Of a stretch of DNA of 64,000 nucleotides, positions 9,679-19,856 are shown piece after piece. Every line of letters begins with the position of its first letter. The stretch's first letter is position 1. Both the position numbers and the translations under genes were made by a program. The stretch is taken from NCBI GenBank assembly GCA_016710115.1, contig JADJLN010000004.1, positions 248,001-312,000 of the forward strand. Reading direction: 5' to 3'. A model generated the notes under the pieces. The model saw only the letters and a program-made list of their open reading frames with translations, ran no database searches and was not told the DNA's origin. This stretch comes from Saprospiraceae bacterium. Its GTDB lineage: Bacteria > Bacteroidota > Bacteroidia > Chitinophagales > Saprospiraceae.

Positions 9679-10329
9679 TTATTCCTGGATTTTCAATCCA
9701 AAAGCCAGGTCACCGGCATCTCCCAGCCCGGGCACAATAAATGCCTTGGCAGTTAATTCCTCATCCAATGCGGCAAGCCAGATATGTGCTTTGGGATGCA
9801 TTCGCCGAACGAAATCAAGGCCTTCACGGGCAGCGATAATGGCAGCAAAATGAATGTCCTTCGGTTTTCCGAACGCCATAAGTGCTTCGGCTGTTTTGAC
9901 CATGGAGGAGCCGGTGGCCAGCATCGGGTCGACCAGGATGAGAATCTTGTCTGTCAGATCGGGACAGGACACATATTCGACATTGATGTCAAATGTCCCG
10001 TCTTTGTGGTGCTTGCGATAGGCGCTGATAAATGCATTGCCAGCACGGTCAAAGATGCGGTGCATGCCATTGTGAAAAGGTAATCCGGCCCGCAGGATGC
10101 AACCGAGAACGATGCCGTTTTCAGGCACAGTACAGGTAGCTTGCCCTAGCGGGGTGTCGACCTGGGTATCGATTGTTGGAAGTGTTTTGCTGATCTCATA
10201 GGCCATGAGCTCTCCGATTCGTTCCATATTGGTTCTAAACCTGTAGGAATCGGACTGGATCTGGATATCGCGCAATTCGGCAGTGAATTGGCCGATCACG
10301 GAAGGCGTATCTGACAGCAAGTGGATCAT
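9679..10329 (-). CDS. upp: Uracil phosphoribosyltransferase
   Basis: A pyrimidine salvage enzyme forming UMP from uracil and PRPP. The 216-residue length is right for the family. The PRPP-binding loop is seen as ILVDPMLATGSSMVKTAEAL, and GCILRAGLPFHNGMHRIF and the uracil-binding PGLGDAGDLAFG near the C-terminus are all present. No frame damage. The gene is bracketed by the deacetylase gene upstream and the symporter downstream on the same strand. A nucleobase role for that symporter is possible but not supported by anything but position. Confidence 0.95.
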   Translation of the reverse strand: MIHLLSDTPSVIGQFTAELRDIQIQSDSYRFRTNMERIGELMAYEISKTLPTIDTQVDTPLGQATCTVPENGIVLGCILRAGLPFHNGMHRIFDRAGNAFISAYRKHHKDGTFDINVEYVSCPDLTDKILILVDPMLATGSSMVKTAEALMAFGKPKDIHFAAIIAAREGLDFVRRMHPKAHIWLAALDEELTAKAFIVPGLGDAGDLAFGLKIQE

Positions 10330-10417
10330 GATCGTAGCATTCTGTGGTAAGGTGGCAAGATAGGTGATTGAACGGCAGCGAGCAAGGATGTCATCTTAGT
10401 CGACCCGCTGACCTCGA

Positions 10418-11710
10418 TCATCTCTGGCGCTGTGGCCAGATGTTTTGCCAGCCTCTCCAGATTCGATCTGTACCCGCCAGACTGTTGTTGTGCGCCAGGA
10501 TTGTCAGTCGGCCACCCGGTTTTTTGATTGCTTTCGCAATGGCATCGACCACTCCTGCTGCCTCCTCCGGCGAAAGTTTCAGGTAATGGAGCAAGGTGGT
10601 GTCCATGACCTGAAAGGGGAAAATACGCAATCGTGTACAACGGTCCTGCTCAAGATCATACCACCGAAAAGTTCGGGAAGTACCAGCCCGGAAACCAGGC
10701 TGATCCGCAAATCCCATGCTCCACTCTTCCAGGATGCCGAGACCTTCCAGCGTTCGATAGGTTACAGGCAGACGGAAACGCAGATAATGCTGTCGACTAC
10801 GCATCGGCATCTGCCCTGTAATCTCTGCAAACCGCTGGATTTCCTGCTCCAAGAGCTTGCCGTCTGTCATCGTAGAATAGGAAGGATGAATACCAATTCG
10901 TCCTGCTGTACCACAGGATCTGATCAGGTCCCTGTATTCCGGGTGTGTCCATGCATGATTTCGATCCCAAAAACTTCGATCGCCCAATGGGAAGAAGAGA
11001 ACCGCCTCCTGCCTGGCCCATGATGTATAGAGATCATATGGATCACCCTGGAAACCCAGCGTTGTGAGCAAGCCCGCCAGAAAGACGGAAGGCCCTTCCT
11101 TCACCAGATCACGAGCCAGGGTCCGCAGCTGGTGAATGGCCGGTTTGTGGAGATATCGCCATGCATAATCGATATCATACGTGGACTGTACCTCCAGATC
11201 GGCCTCAATACAAGTCCATACAGGAAAGGCTTCATGGATCTTTTGGTCCAGCTTTTGCACCCACTCATCGACTACAGGTCGTTGCAGAAATCCATGCCTA
11301 TATGCCAGAGATGCACTGGCGGGAAACCGATCATGCTGATCTGGTGTATAGGCGGTGTATTCTTCCTGTCGGCTCAGGAGCCAGAAAATACTCGCCAAAA
11401 CATCTGCCGGAAGTGACGCTTCGGAGGCAGGACTGTAAAAAATCCAGGGTTGACCATCCAACCAGGCAACATCCGGAGTTGTCGCTGTGTTATGATCTTC
11501 AAATGCATTCGGATGACAGTGGATCCAGGGCCTGAACGGTGGCGGCTTCTGTGTGTAGGCAATTCGTGGGCCGGTCCATCGGGAAGCGGCATCTTCATCC
11601 GTGGAAAGAAGATATTGTTTTTCCCAGCAATCGCATATGATCCAATCGAGGACATACCTCAAACGAGGGTGGTCTTCATCGCTGAATACGAAGATATCCG
11701 GTTTAATCAT
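10418..11710 (-). CDS. Polysaccharide deacetylase family protein
   Basis: A 430-residue protein related to the large polysaccharide-deacetylase-like proteins of Bacteroidota. An N-terminal domain of about 170 residues precedes a NodB-like barrel that starts with STYDIDYAWRY and continues with GRIGIHPSYST and EITGQMPMRSRQHYLRF, then ends in LTILAHNNSLAG. The DxD-like acidic pair and the His in HPSYS fit the catalytic/metal site of carbohydrate esterase family 4. No signal peptide is evident. It is divergent from the barrel gene at 11770 across 59 bases, which must contain both promoters. The substrate is unknown. Confidence 0.75.
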   Translation of the reverse strand: MIKPDIFVFSDEDHPRLRYVLDWIICDCWEKQYLLSTDEDAASRWTGPRIAYTQKPPPFRPWIHCHPNAFEDHNTATTPDVAWLDGQPWIFYSPASEASLPADVLASIFWLLSRQEEYTAYTPDQHDRFPASASLAYRHGFLQRPVVDEWVQKLDQKIHEAFPVWTCIEADLEVQSTYDIDYAWRYLHKPAIHQLRTLARDLVKEGPSVFLAGLLTTLGFQGDPYDLYTSWARQEAVLFFPLGDRSFWDRNHAWTHPEYRDLIRSCGTAGRIGIHPSYSTMTDGKLLEQEIQRFAEITGQMPMRSRQHYLRFRLPVTYRTLEGLGILEEWSMGFADQPGFRAGTSRTFRWYDLEQDRCTRLRIFPFQVMDTTLLHYLKLSPEEAAGVVDAIAKAIKKPGGRLTILAHNNSLAGTDRIWRGWQNIWPQRQR

Positions 11711-11769
11711 GGATCATTTTAGATGCCGTATGGAACGGAACTGGAAATATCCTTAATTTTAATCATTCA

Positions 11770-12578
11770 ATGCACACCCATCTGACATTCACTATGCATA
11801 TAAGCCGCCTGATGACCAGTGTTGTTATGATCCTGGTGGCCTGTTCTGTGCATGGGCAAGTGACGTTGCAACCCAAGCCCGAAGTTCCCTCACAGGTCGG
11901 TATACTCTACAATCAGGAAAGTGTGATGACCTATCGGTTGCATCCCCGGGGGATGACCCTGGGTTGGTATCGGGGCAAGATCAAGACCTATTACAAAACC
12001 ACCTATTACGCCGTAGAACTCGGCTACATGCGGCACCACAAGGAGACCAGGCAAAGCAATGATCTGGCAGCTGTCTTTCGCGGAGAAACACCTCGTCCTT
12101 ATGTATATGGGAAACAGAACAGTTTCTACGTCCTCAGAGGCGGGTATGGTGTCAAACGGTATTATTCGGAAAAAGCGAAACGCAAGGGTCTGGCCGTTGG
12201 ATACAGTTATCAGGGAGGCCTCACCTTGGGAATGATCAAGCCGTATTACCTGCGGTTGATCGAACGGCAGGAAAACAACAGTTATGCCGTCGTGACAAAA
12301 AATATTCGGAAGAAGACAAGGAGCTCTTCCTGGATCCGTACAGTATTTATGGAGGCACATTCTTTACGGAGGGCTTTGGTGAGATGTCCTTCCTTCCAGG
12401 TGTGCACGGACAAATAGCAGCGCATTTTGCTTTCGGCGCTTTTGACGAGTATGTCATGGCAATTGATGCCGGATTGCTTCTGGATGTGTTTCCGAAAAAT
12501 GTGCCGATCATGGTTGCCGACAATCAGCCCTATTTCTTCAACCTCTTCCTAACTTTGCACATCGGCAAGCGATCCTGA
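11770..12578 (+). CDS. Exported outer-membrane beta-barrel-like protein (one frame break)
   Basis: Starts with a signal peptide. The better start is probably the ATG at 11794, giving [22 protein letters not shown], with cleavage after Gly/Gln. The mature part has alternating Tyr/Gly-rich strands ([41 protein letters not shown]) and ends in [11 protein letters not shown], as expected for an outer-membrane barrel of about 245 residues. The frame breaks at A6 12297-12302. One extra A joins [18 protein letters not shown] to the C-terminal half. I do not recognise a named family. lipA follows 4 bases later and may be co-transcribed. Confidence 0.65.
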
Positions 12579-12582
12579 ACAC

Positions 12583-13449
12583 ATGCTTGAACTTCCTATT
12601 GTAGAACCCCGACGGAAAAAACCGGATTGGCTCCGTGTCAAATTACCTACGGGGGAAAATTACCGGATGGTCCGCGAGATCGTTGATGATCATCGCCTGC
12701 ATACCATCTGTCAGAGTGGCAATTGTCCGAATATGGGGGAATGTTGGGGTGCCGGTACCGCCACTTTCATGATTCTCGGAAATACATGCACACGGTCCTG
12801 TTCCTTTTGTGCCGTCAAAACAGGACGGCCGAATGAGTATGATGAAGATGAGCCACGTCGCGTCGCTGAAGCCATCCGCCTGATGGGTGTCAAGCATGCC
12901 GTCCTGACCAGCGTCAACCGGGATGAACTCAAAGACAGAGGAGCTGAAATATGGCACCAGACTGTTCGTCAGATCAAGGAAACTTCCCCGCATACGACAA
13001 TTGAAACACTGATTCCGGATGTCAAGGCCAATTGGGAGGCTCTGAACAGGATGATCAGTGCCGGACAGGAGGTGGTCAGCCACAACATGGAAACCGTCAA
13101 GAGGCTCTACCGTCTTGTCCGCCCGCAGGCGAAATATGATCGCAGTCTCGAGCAGATCCAACGTACAAAAGATGCTGGCAAGCGGACGAAGTCAGGGATC
13201 ATGGTCGGTGTAGGAGAAACCCCCGAGGAGGTCTTTGAGATCATGGACGACCTGGTACAGCATGGATGCGATATCCTGACCATCGGCCAATATCTGCAAC
13301 CGACAAAGATGCATCTGGATGTAGCTGAATACATTCATCCCGATCAATTCGCCGAATACAGGGAGGTCGGTTTGAAGGCCGGGTTGATGTATGTGGAGAG
13401 TGGACCGCTGGTCCGGTCAAGTTATCACGCCGAACGGCATCTGTTGTAG
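12583..13449 (+). CDS. lipA: Lipoyl synthase (radical SAM)
   Basis: Inserts two sulfur atoms into the octanoyl group on lipoyl-dependent enzymes, using two 4Fe-4S clusters. Both clusters are visible: the auxiliary one from [12 protein letters not shown] (Cys43, 48, 54) and the radical [11 protein letters not shown] (Cys69, 73, 76). The C-terminal [11 protein letters not shown] supplies the serine ligand of the auxiliary cluster. At 288 residues it is complete and undamaged. It starts 4 bases after the barrel gene. Its 3' end faces alkaline phosphatase with 6 bases between. Confidence 0.97.
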   Translation: MLELPIVEPRRKKPDWLRVKLPTGENYRMVREIVDDHRLHTICQSGNCPNMGECWGAGTATFMILGNTCTRSCSFCAVKTGRPNEYDEDEPRRVAEAIRLMGVKHAVLTSVNRDELKDRGAEIWHQTVRQIKETSPHTTIETLIPDVKANWEALNRMISAGQEVVSHNMETVKRLYRLVRPQAKYDRSLEQIQRTKDAGKRTKSGIMVGVGETPEEVFEIMDDLVQHGCDILTIGQYLQPTKMHLDVAEYIHPDQFAEYREVGLKAGLMYVESGPLVRSSYHAERHLL

Positions 13450-13455
13450 CCCCGG

Positions 13456-14580
13456 TCACTTCGACCAGCCCATCAGATTCATAATCTTGTCATACAGAGC
13501 GGTGTTTTCATAAATGCCCTGAAATGTTTCCGCTCCTGGACCATATGCAAAAACAGGGATCAGATCAGCTGTATGACCGATCGTTGTGAATGCTGTTTGG
13601 AGTGCATTCATAGACGAACTTTCGAGAATGGAATAACCCCCGGTTTCATGGTCTGCCGTGACAATGACAAGCGTACCGGGATTGTTCTCTGCAAAATCCA
13701 GGACCTTACCTATGATCTTGTCGAACTCCAGCATTTCAGAAATGATGTAGGCACTTTCGTTAGCATGTCCTCCCCAGTCGATTTGCGAACCTTCTACCAT
13801 CAGAAAGAACCCGTGCTCCGATCGATGCTGAAGATGATCGATACCAGCCAGGGTGGCGGGCAACAGGTAGCTGCGTCCACGCTCGAACGGCAGTGGATCT
13901 TCATTTGCAGTCAGAAAGCCGAACGGTTTGTTCGGTGCAGGAACGATCTGATCAATATTGTCGTGAAAATGATCCTGGATGACATATCCGGAAGATCGCA
14001 TTTCCGCGCATAGATCGCGGCTATCTGATTCCCGGTTCTGGAAAAACTTCAATCCACCCCCGACAAAGAAATCAATGCCCGAACCGGGAAATTCCGCAGC
14101 AATTGCTTCGTAGTTTTTTCTGTATTCGTTATGCGCGATGAAAGCAGCCGGGGTGGCATGGACGATGGTCGAACTGACCACCATGCCAGTAGCCAGTCCG
14201 CGTTCCTTTGCTTCCTCCATGATGGTCTTGCAGGGGATGGTATCCGCATCAACCCCGACAGCATAGTTGTAGGTTTTTTTCCCGCAAGAAAATGCAGTAG
14301 CTCCTGCCGCTGAATCGGTCACCAGTTTGTTGAAAGCATGTGATTTGTGCAAACCGATGTGTTTGAACCGTTCCAGTTGGAGCCGATTGTCATTGCTGTA
14401 CAAGCCGGCTGTGATTTGGGAGATCCCCATGCCATCACCGATCATCAGTATAATATTGGTTGGACGTTCCTGGATGGAGGTCTGAGGATGCGCGGGGCCC
14501 TGAGCTACGCGTACAGGATGGCATTGTGTCAGGCCGATCAGAGAGAGGATGGCCAGCAGCGGAAGGAGTGGACTTTTCAC
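13456..14580 (-). CDS. Alkaline phosphatase, lipoprotein form
   Basis: A 374-residue phosphomonoesterase, probably anchored by lipid. The signal peptide ends in a lipobox (LIGLTQC, Cys19). Metal and catalytic features follow in order: IILMIGDGMGISQ with the first metal aspartate, VTDSAAGATAFSCG with the nucleophilic Ser, VEGSQIDWGGHANE, VTADHETGGYS, and a late GHTADLIPVFAYGPG. The gene is intact. It is shorter than E. coli PhoA, which is usual in this phylum. No Pho-type regulatory site could be recognised. Confidence 0.92.
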   Translation of the reverse strand: MKSPLLPLLAILSLIGLTQCHPVRVAQGPAHPQTSIQERPTNIILMIGDGMGISQITAGLYSNDNRLQLERFKHIGLHKSHAFNKLVTDSAAGATAFSCGKKTYNYAVGVDADTIPCKTIMEEAKERGLATGMVVSSTIVHATPAAFIAHNEYRKNYEAIAAEFPGSGIDFFVGGGLKFFQNRESDSRDLCAEMRSSGYVIQDHFHDNIDQIVPAPNKPFGFLTANEDPLPFERGRSYLLPATLAGIDHLQHRSEHGFFLMVEGSQIDWGGHANESAYIISEMLEFDKIIGKVLDFAENNPGTLVIVTADHETGGYSILESSSMNALQTAFTTIGHTADLIPVFAYGPGAETFQGIYENTALYDKIMNLMGWSK

Positions 14581-14676
14581 AAGGCAAATGTACTTGTCGA
14601 ACGCCCGATTTTCTGGTGTTTACGATAAATTAATCTGGAGCCATAACGGCCTTGCTGGTGACAAGTGGACTGTTGG

Positions 14677-15788
14677 CTATCCATTATTGAGCATATATCG
14701 TTTACCCGGTAATGTTCGGACAATTCCTTTAAACTCCATATTGAGCAGTAAGGCGGAGATTGTTCCTGGTGTCATCTGGAGGCGAAAGCCCAGTTCATCA
14801 ATCAGCATTTCCGGGTGAGAAGCCAATGTGGTAACGATGGCTTGTTCATCAGGTTCCAGATCCTGGAATAATGCAGCCTGGCCACCTGCCCTGGATCTGT
14901 CCGTTGGCTCCCAGCGCATGAGTTCGATCAGATCATCCGCATGCTCAAGCAAATGGGCCTTGTGCCGCTTGATCAGCAGATGACACCCCTTTGAATAGAC
15001 ATCCCTGGACGCGTCCCGGTATCGCGAAGACATCCTTATTATATCGGTTGGCATATTCTGCAGTAATCATTGAACCTCCTTTTTCCTTGCTTTCGATGAC
15101 AACAAGGGCATCGCTCATGGCTGCAATGATCCGATTGCGCATCGGAAAATTCTCCCTGTCAGGCATGGTTGAAAACGGAAATTCAGTGACAATGCCATTT
15201 TCTCCGGTCATTTTCTGGACCAGACTTCGGTGCACTGCAGGATAGATGGTATGTAATCCATGTCCCAGTATACCCATCGTCGGGATACCCAGCGCCAGAG
15301 CGGCCTGATGTGCTGTACTGTCAATGCCATGGGCCAGTCCGCTGACAATCATGACTTGATAGGGTGCAAGTGCCTCAACCAGATCCTGGGTATGGACACG
15401 TCCGGCCGGAGAAGGAGATCGGGTTCCGATCACCCCCACGATGCGCTGATGCTGAAAGTTTGGATTGCCACGCGTATACAGGACCAGTGGCGATTCATCA
15501 AAGAAGCCCAGGCGATACGGATACCGTTTGTCCAGATAGTGGATGGCGGTAATGCCCTCCTTTCCAGAATGGTCAGCTCCGTTCTGCAAACCGGAGACTG
15601 GAAGCATCATGAATATTTCGGGCAATCAACAAGCCTATTTGGGGAATACGCGCCAGATCACGGATCGGAGTGCGAAATACCTCCTCCGGACTACCGCAGT
15701 ACCCGACGAGGATCCGACCAAGGATGGGGCCCACCTTGGGCACCTGACTCAGAGCGATCAGATGGAAGAGTTGCTTATCCACGCCCAA
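14677..15788 (-). CDS. dprA: DNA-processing protein DprA (three frame breaks)
   Basis: It protects incoming single-stranded DNA and loads RecA during natural transformation. The N-terminal helical part (VPKVGPILGRILVGY) leads into the Rossmann-like domain with VGVIGTRSPSPAGR, MIVSGLAHGIDSTAHQAAL, FPMRNRIIAAMSDALVVIE and DVFAIPGR. A C-terminal winged-helix domain closes the protein (LEPDEQAIVTTLASHP). Breaks lie at 15579-15580 and 15561-15563 (one base missing in each) and at CCC 15003-15005 (one extra). The corrected length is about 370 residues. The start is TTG 15788 or GTG 15782. recG ends 56 bases upstream on the same strand. Confidence 0.88.
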
Positions 15789-15844
15789 ATATAAAACAAA
15801 TTGTGTTGAATAAATCGATCACCACTTGTTTTTTCCCTTTTTCA

Positions 15845-17945
15845 TCAGCTGATTCTGCTCCAGGATTGGTTGAACCGTCTGCTTTCCTGAAGGTGACGTT
15901 TCACGGGTAGATGTTCTGGCAGTTCCAGTCGTTCATCTGCATCCACGATTTTGGCAGCAACTGTCCGGGCAGAATGCAGAATCTGTCCATCTTCCCGCAG
16001 ATCCGCAATCTTCAAACCCTGGATCCCGCTTTGTTTCGTTCCCTCCAGATCACCCGGGCCACGCAATTTCAGATCGACATCTGCAATTTCAAATCCGTTA
16101 TTGGTCCGGCATCGTTTGCAATCTGATCCGCGCATCATCCGACAATTTGCCACTGGTCATCAAAATACAATGTGACTGGTCAGCACCGCGACCAACACGC
16201 CCACGCAACTGATGAAGCTGAGACAACCCGAATCGCTCAGCATTTTCAATCACCATCACACTGGCATTCGGCACATTGACGCCCACCTCGATCACGGTCG
16301 TAGCCACCATGATCTGTGTCTCCCGGGCAAGAAAACGTTGCATCTCCCTGTCCTTGTCTGCACTCGACATGCGCCCGTGAACCCACTGATCTGGAATTGC
16401 GGCCTGGGAAATTCACGCTGTAAGGAGGAAAGGCCTTCATCCAGATTCAACAGGTCCAGTGTAGCTGACTCTTCGATTAATGGATAAACGACATAGACCT
16501 GTCGTCCCAGTTGGATTTGTTCTTTCATGAATCCGAAGAGACGAAGACGTTTATTCTCATACCACAAGTCTGTTTTTACAGGTTTGCGTCCGGGCGGGAG
16601 TTCGTCAATGATCGATACATCGAGATCGCCATAGATCGTCAACGCCAGCGTCCTCGGGATCGGAGTGGCAGTCATCACCAGGACATGAGGTGGATGGGGT
16701 ACGCTTTTTTTCCAGAGGGCAGCTCGTTGAGCGACTCCGAACCGATGCTGTTCGTCTGTGATCGCGAGACCCAGCTTGTGGAACTGTACAGGTTCCTCCA
16801 GCACGGCATGTGTACCGATCAACAGATGAAGATGACCTTCTGCAAGATATTGGAGTGTCAGTTTGCGCGCCTGTCCGGTAACGCTCCCTGTCAGGATTCC
16901 TACGCGAATGCCCATGCCGTGAACCAGTTCTTTGATCGATTGAAAGTGCTGTTGAGCCAGGATCTCTGTCGGGGCAACCAGGCAGGATTGGTACCCGTTG
17001 TCAAGCGCAATGAGCATGGACATTAATGCGACAACCGTTTTTCCGGAGCCGACATCGCCCTGCAGAAGCCGGTTCATCTGGACACCTGCGCCCGGTCACG
17101 ACGGATCTCCCGTATGACCCGCTTCTGCGCTTCGGTCAGCGCAAACGGCAGGAACTCGGAATAGAAGCGGTTCAGATGCTTTCCAACCTCATCAAATACA
17201 TATCCGACCAGTTCATTGTTCCGATGCTTCTTTGCAAGGAGCAATTCGAGCTGGAGGAAAAAGAGCTCTTCGAATTTCAACCGTTTCCGGGCGGCCTCTA
17301 GAGCTGGTGCCGCAGGCGGAAAATGAATAGATTTCAATGCTTCGACTCGCCCGGGGAGGCGAAATGCCTGGAGAATCTTGACGGGGAGAGTTTCCGGGCA
17401 CAGGCCTGGTGTCAATCTGGGAAGCACCTCTCGCATCAGTTTCCGGATCCCCTTTGTATCCAACCCTTTTTTACTCAACCCTCTGTACTGGAATAGATCG
17501 GATCAAAGGTGAGCTGGGTCTGTGCCGTTTCTGAACGCACAGGTTCCATTTCAGGATGAACCATGGTCGCCTTCCCTCGGAAGCGCTGGACCTTACCATA
17601 GGCGGTATATGCTGTACCGGGTTGAAGGACACTTTCAATGATCTTTCCACTCTTGAACCAGACTAGCTCAAGGGTGCCTGTGTCATCCCGCATGTAGGCG
17701 ATCAGTCTTTTTTTATGCCCGATCCCCTGATATTGAAACGGGCTCAACACGCCCTGGACCAATGTCGTGTCTGGTTGATCAAGGACATCGCGAATCGTTC
17801 GGATCAGGGTTTTGTCGACATACCGGTAAGGGTAATGCTCCAGGAGATCGCCAACCGTTACAATACCCAATTCGGCCCGCAGAAGGGCAGCCTTGATGCC
17901 ACCGAGGCCGGGAAGAGTACTGACAGGTTCTGCTAAAAAGGCCAA
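15845..17945 (-). CDS. recG: ATP-dependent DNA helicase RecG (four frame breaks)
   Basis: A branch-migrating helicase for stalled forks and recombination intermediates. The N-terminal wedge/OB domain starts [15 protein letters not shown] with [15 protein letters not shown]. The motor has [15 protein letters not shown] (Walker A), [12 protein letters not shown] (DExH box), [29 protein letters not shown] and QLRGRVGRG, ending with [17 protein letters not shown]. Frame breaks lie at 17479-17481, 17085-17086 and about 16385 (one base missing each), and near 16105 (one extra). The corrected protein is about 700 residues, normal for RecG. Such an important gene with every motif intact argues for sequence error. 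The start is TTG at 17945, fitting the family's usual N-terminus. Confidence 0.93.
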
Positions 17946-18052
17946 GGATGAGTTCTTTGGTATAAAAGTACATTTCTGGAGTGGAAGACCTTTTGTTTCA
18001 GCTTCCGGGAGTGCCGTTGGATTTCATTCTATCTTTGCGCAAACGCCACAAC

Positions 18053-18445
18053 GTGCCCACAATCCGACAAAAACAGGTCGCTGAACTCGTTCGCCGTAAT
18101 TTCAGCATTATCCTGCTTGAACAAGGCCGATATATTTTTGAAGATGCACTGGTGACCGTTACCGAAGTGCAGATGTCTCCGGATCTGCTCATGGCTAAGG
18201 TTTATCTGAGTGTATACAATACAGAAAACAAACAGGCCGTCCTTTTGCAGTTGGAGGATCAGCACCAGGAGTTAAGGCAAAGCCTGGCCAAACGGATGCG
18301 CAAACAGGTGCGACGGATTCCGGATATGGCCTTCTATATCGACGACACGCTGGACGAAATGGAGCGTGTGGACAAATTGTTCAAGCGTCTGGAAGCGACC
18401 AATCAGATGGGAGAAGCACCGCAATCACATCAGGAAGAAGAATGA
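18053..18445 (+). CDS. rbfA: Ribosome-binding factor A
   Basis: A 30S maturation and cold-adaptation factor that binds the 16S rRNA helix 1 region. The KH-like fold is recognisable from RQKQVAELVRRNFSIIL near the start, then VTVTEVQMSPDLLMAKVYLSV, and RKQVRRIPDMAFYIDDTLDE. I chose the GTG at 18053 because it puts the conserved RQKQV at residue 5 as in other members, giving 130 residues. The frame is open from 17981, but the extra 24 residues match nothing. The 3' end overlaps the convergent ppx gene by 16 bases. Confidence 0.9.
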   Translation: MPTIRQKQVAELVRRNFSIILLEQGRYIFEDALVTVTEVQMSPDLLMAKVYLSVYNTENKQAVLLQLEDQHQELRQSLAKRMRKQVRRIPDMAFYIDDTLDEMERVDKLFKRLEATNQMGEAPQSHQEEE

Positions 18446-19353
18446 TCTGTTCCTTCATCCATCTCCATCAATCTCCCTTCCTTCATCGCATAGGGTGATA
18501 CCAGGACAGCCCTGGGTTGCAACCGTTCGGTCACTCGATTGATCAGGATGAGCGCTGAAACGATCAGGTCTGCCCGTTCAGGCGGGATACCCGGATACCG
18601 TTCTCGTTCTGTCAAAGGGAGGATAGCCAGTGCGTCACGCAACGTCTCCAGGCGATCCATGAGAATGGGACTCAGCCGAGTCTGACTTTCATCCACAGGC
18701 ATTTCAGCCAGGACTTCATAAATGCCGGCAGCACCAATGAGTTGATCCAGTCGTTGATTTGGCATCCATGCGGATACGACCTCCAGGTGGGCATCAATGT
18801 GACGCTCCATTTCAAGGCGTTGGTGATTGGAGATGGGGTCCGCAAGGTGAAAATGATGATGCAATACAGCTACGCCGATAGGTAAACTGGCGTGTTCAAC
18901 CAGGTTGCCCTCGTTGATCAGGATGAATTCGACACTCCCGCCCCCAATATCCATGATCATCTGACTCCCGGAACGTTCTGTCATCAATGCCAGGACGCCT
19001 TTCGAGATCAGTTGTGCCTCACGATGACCGTCAATGACCTCCACCGGATGCTTCAAAATGGTTTCCAGTTCATAGATCAACACAGATGCATTACTGGCCG
19101 ACCGCAATGCCGCCGTGCCCAGAATGGAGACATCCTCAACCTGCAATTCATCGAGGATCTGTCGAAACTGTGCAGCTGCTGTGCAGGCATCTGTGATCGC
19201 ATCAGGAGGGATGTGATGGATGCCAGCCCTGGCCAGTTTGACGTAACAGCGGACACGTTGGATTGATTCCCACTGAGAACGGTCCTTTCGCGCTGCGACA
19301 AGTAAGTGAAATGTATTGGTGCCCAGGTCGATTATGGCACGTAAAGGTCCTAT
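18430..19353 (-). CDS. Ppx/GppA family phosphatase (exopolyphosphatase), start unresolved
   Basis: An ASKHA-fold hydrolase acting on polyphosphate or pppGpp. The two phosphate-binding loops are AIIDLGTNTFHLLVAA near the N-terminus and MIMDIGGGSVEFILI in the middle. ILGTAALRSASNA and RADLIVSALILI are also typical. About 307 residues, the usual short form in Bacteroidota. Between the upstream in-frame stop and the first conserved motif there is no ATG, GTG or TTG. An ATA sits at 19353, overlapping the stop of the lipoprotein gene. Either a rare start is used or one base is wrong near 19350. Confidence 0.85.
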   Translation of the reverse strand: MGPLRAIIDLGTNTFHLLVAARKDRSQWESIQRVRCYVKLARAGIHHIPPDAITDACTAAAQFRQILDELQVEDVSILGTAALRSASNASVLIYELETILKHPVEVIDGHREAQLISKGVLALMTERSGSQMIMDIGGGSVEFILINEGNLVEHASLPIGVAVLHHHFHLADPISNHQRLEMERHIDAHLEVVSAWMPNQRLDQLIGAAGIYEVLAEMPVDESQTRLSPILMDRLETLRDALAILPLTERERYPGIPPERADLIVSALILINRVTERLQPRAVLVSPYAMKEGRLMEMDEGTDHSSS

Positions 19354-19853
19354 CCTTGAGAAGATGCCTGCATTTTGGGCATGGGTACACCCAGGTTGAG
19401 TAAAAACCGGACACCCAGCTCATTCAACCGGACAGAGGTGGTCAGGATATCATTCTCGTAAAACCGGAGATAGGTGCACCCCTGCGCAAAATGGAGTTCA
19501 GAGATGGCCACAGTCTCGCCTTTGGCCACATAGAAGATGCGACCGATGGCCGGACAATCCCAGGTGAGTGGAACAGGCAGTGAAGTATCCATTTGCATGA
19601 ACGCCGACCGGATGGCCGCATGATCTGTCATCGCCATGCTGATATCCAGATTGAAAAAGACATAATCAATATTGGTGACCACAGAAGCCAGACTGTCCAG
19701 CCAGGATTGTGGAGTCATCACAAACGATCCTGCACCCATTTGTTCGAGCGAATGATCTTCAACGATTTCGGGCGTCTGTTCAGCGACAGGTGGTTCTGCA
19801 CAACCACTCAGAATAAAGAGGCTCAACGTGAACAGGATCAGGAATGATTTCAT
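19350..19853 (-). CDS. Putative lipoprotein of unknown function
   Basis: A 167-residue protein with a clear lipoprotein signal, MKSFLILFTLSLFILSGC (lipobox LSGC, Cys18). The mature part starts with an acidic linker and continues as a small soluble domain containing WLDSLASVVTNIDYVFFNL and FAQGCTYLRFYEN. I do not recognise the family. It lies 3 bases after the barrel gene at 19857 and its stop overlaps the region where ppx must start, so the three genes look like one operon. Confidence 0.65.
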   Translation of the reverse strand: MKSFLILFTLSLFILSGCAEPPVAEQTPEIVEDHSLEQMGAGSFVMTPQSWLDSLASVVTNIDYVFFNLDISMAMTDHAAIRSAFMQMDTSLPVPLTWDCPAIGRIFYVAKGETVAISELHFAQGCTYLRFYENDILTTSVRLNELGVRFLLNLGVPMPKMQASSQG

Positions 19854-19856
19854 AGA

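Noticed and set aside
10326..10640. A 104-codon minus-strand frame beside the deacetylase gene
   Set aside because: It mostly overlaps the deacetylase C-terminus in another frame. The deacetylase ends naturally, so no frame break is needed here.
4027..17945. Calling the frame-broken genes pseudogenes
   Set aside because: The breaks are in short homopolymers, all motifs survive on both sides, and essential-type genes are affected in the same way. Sequence error explains them better.
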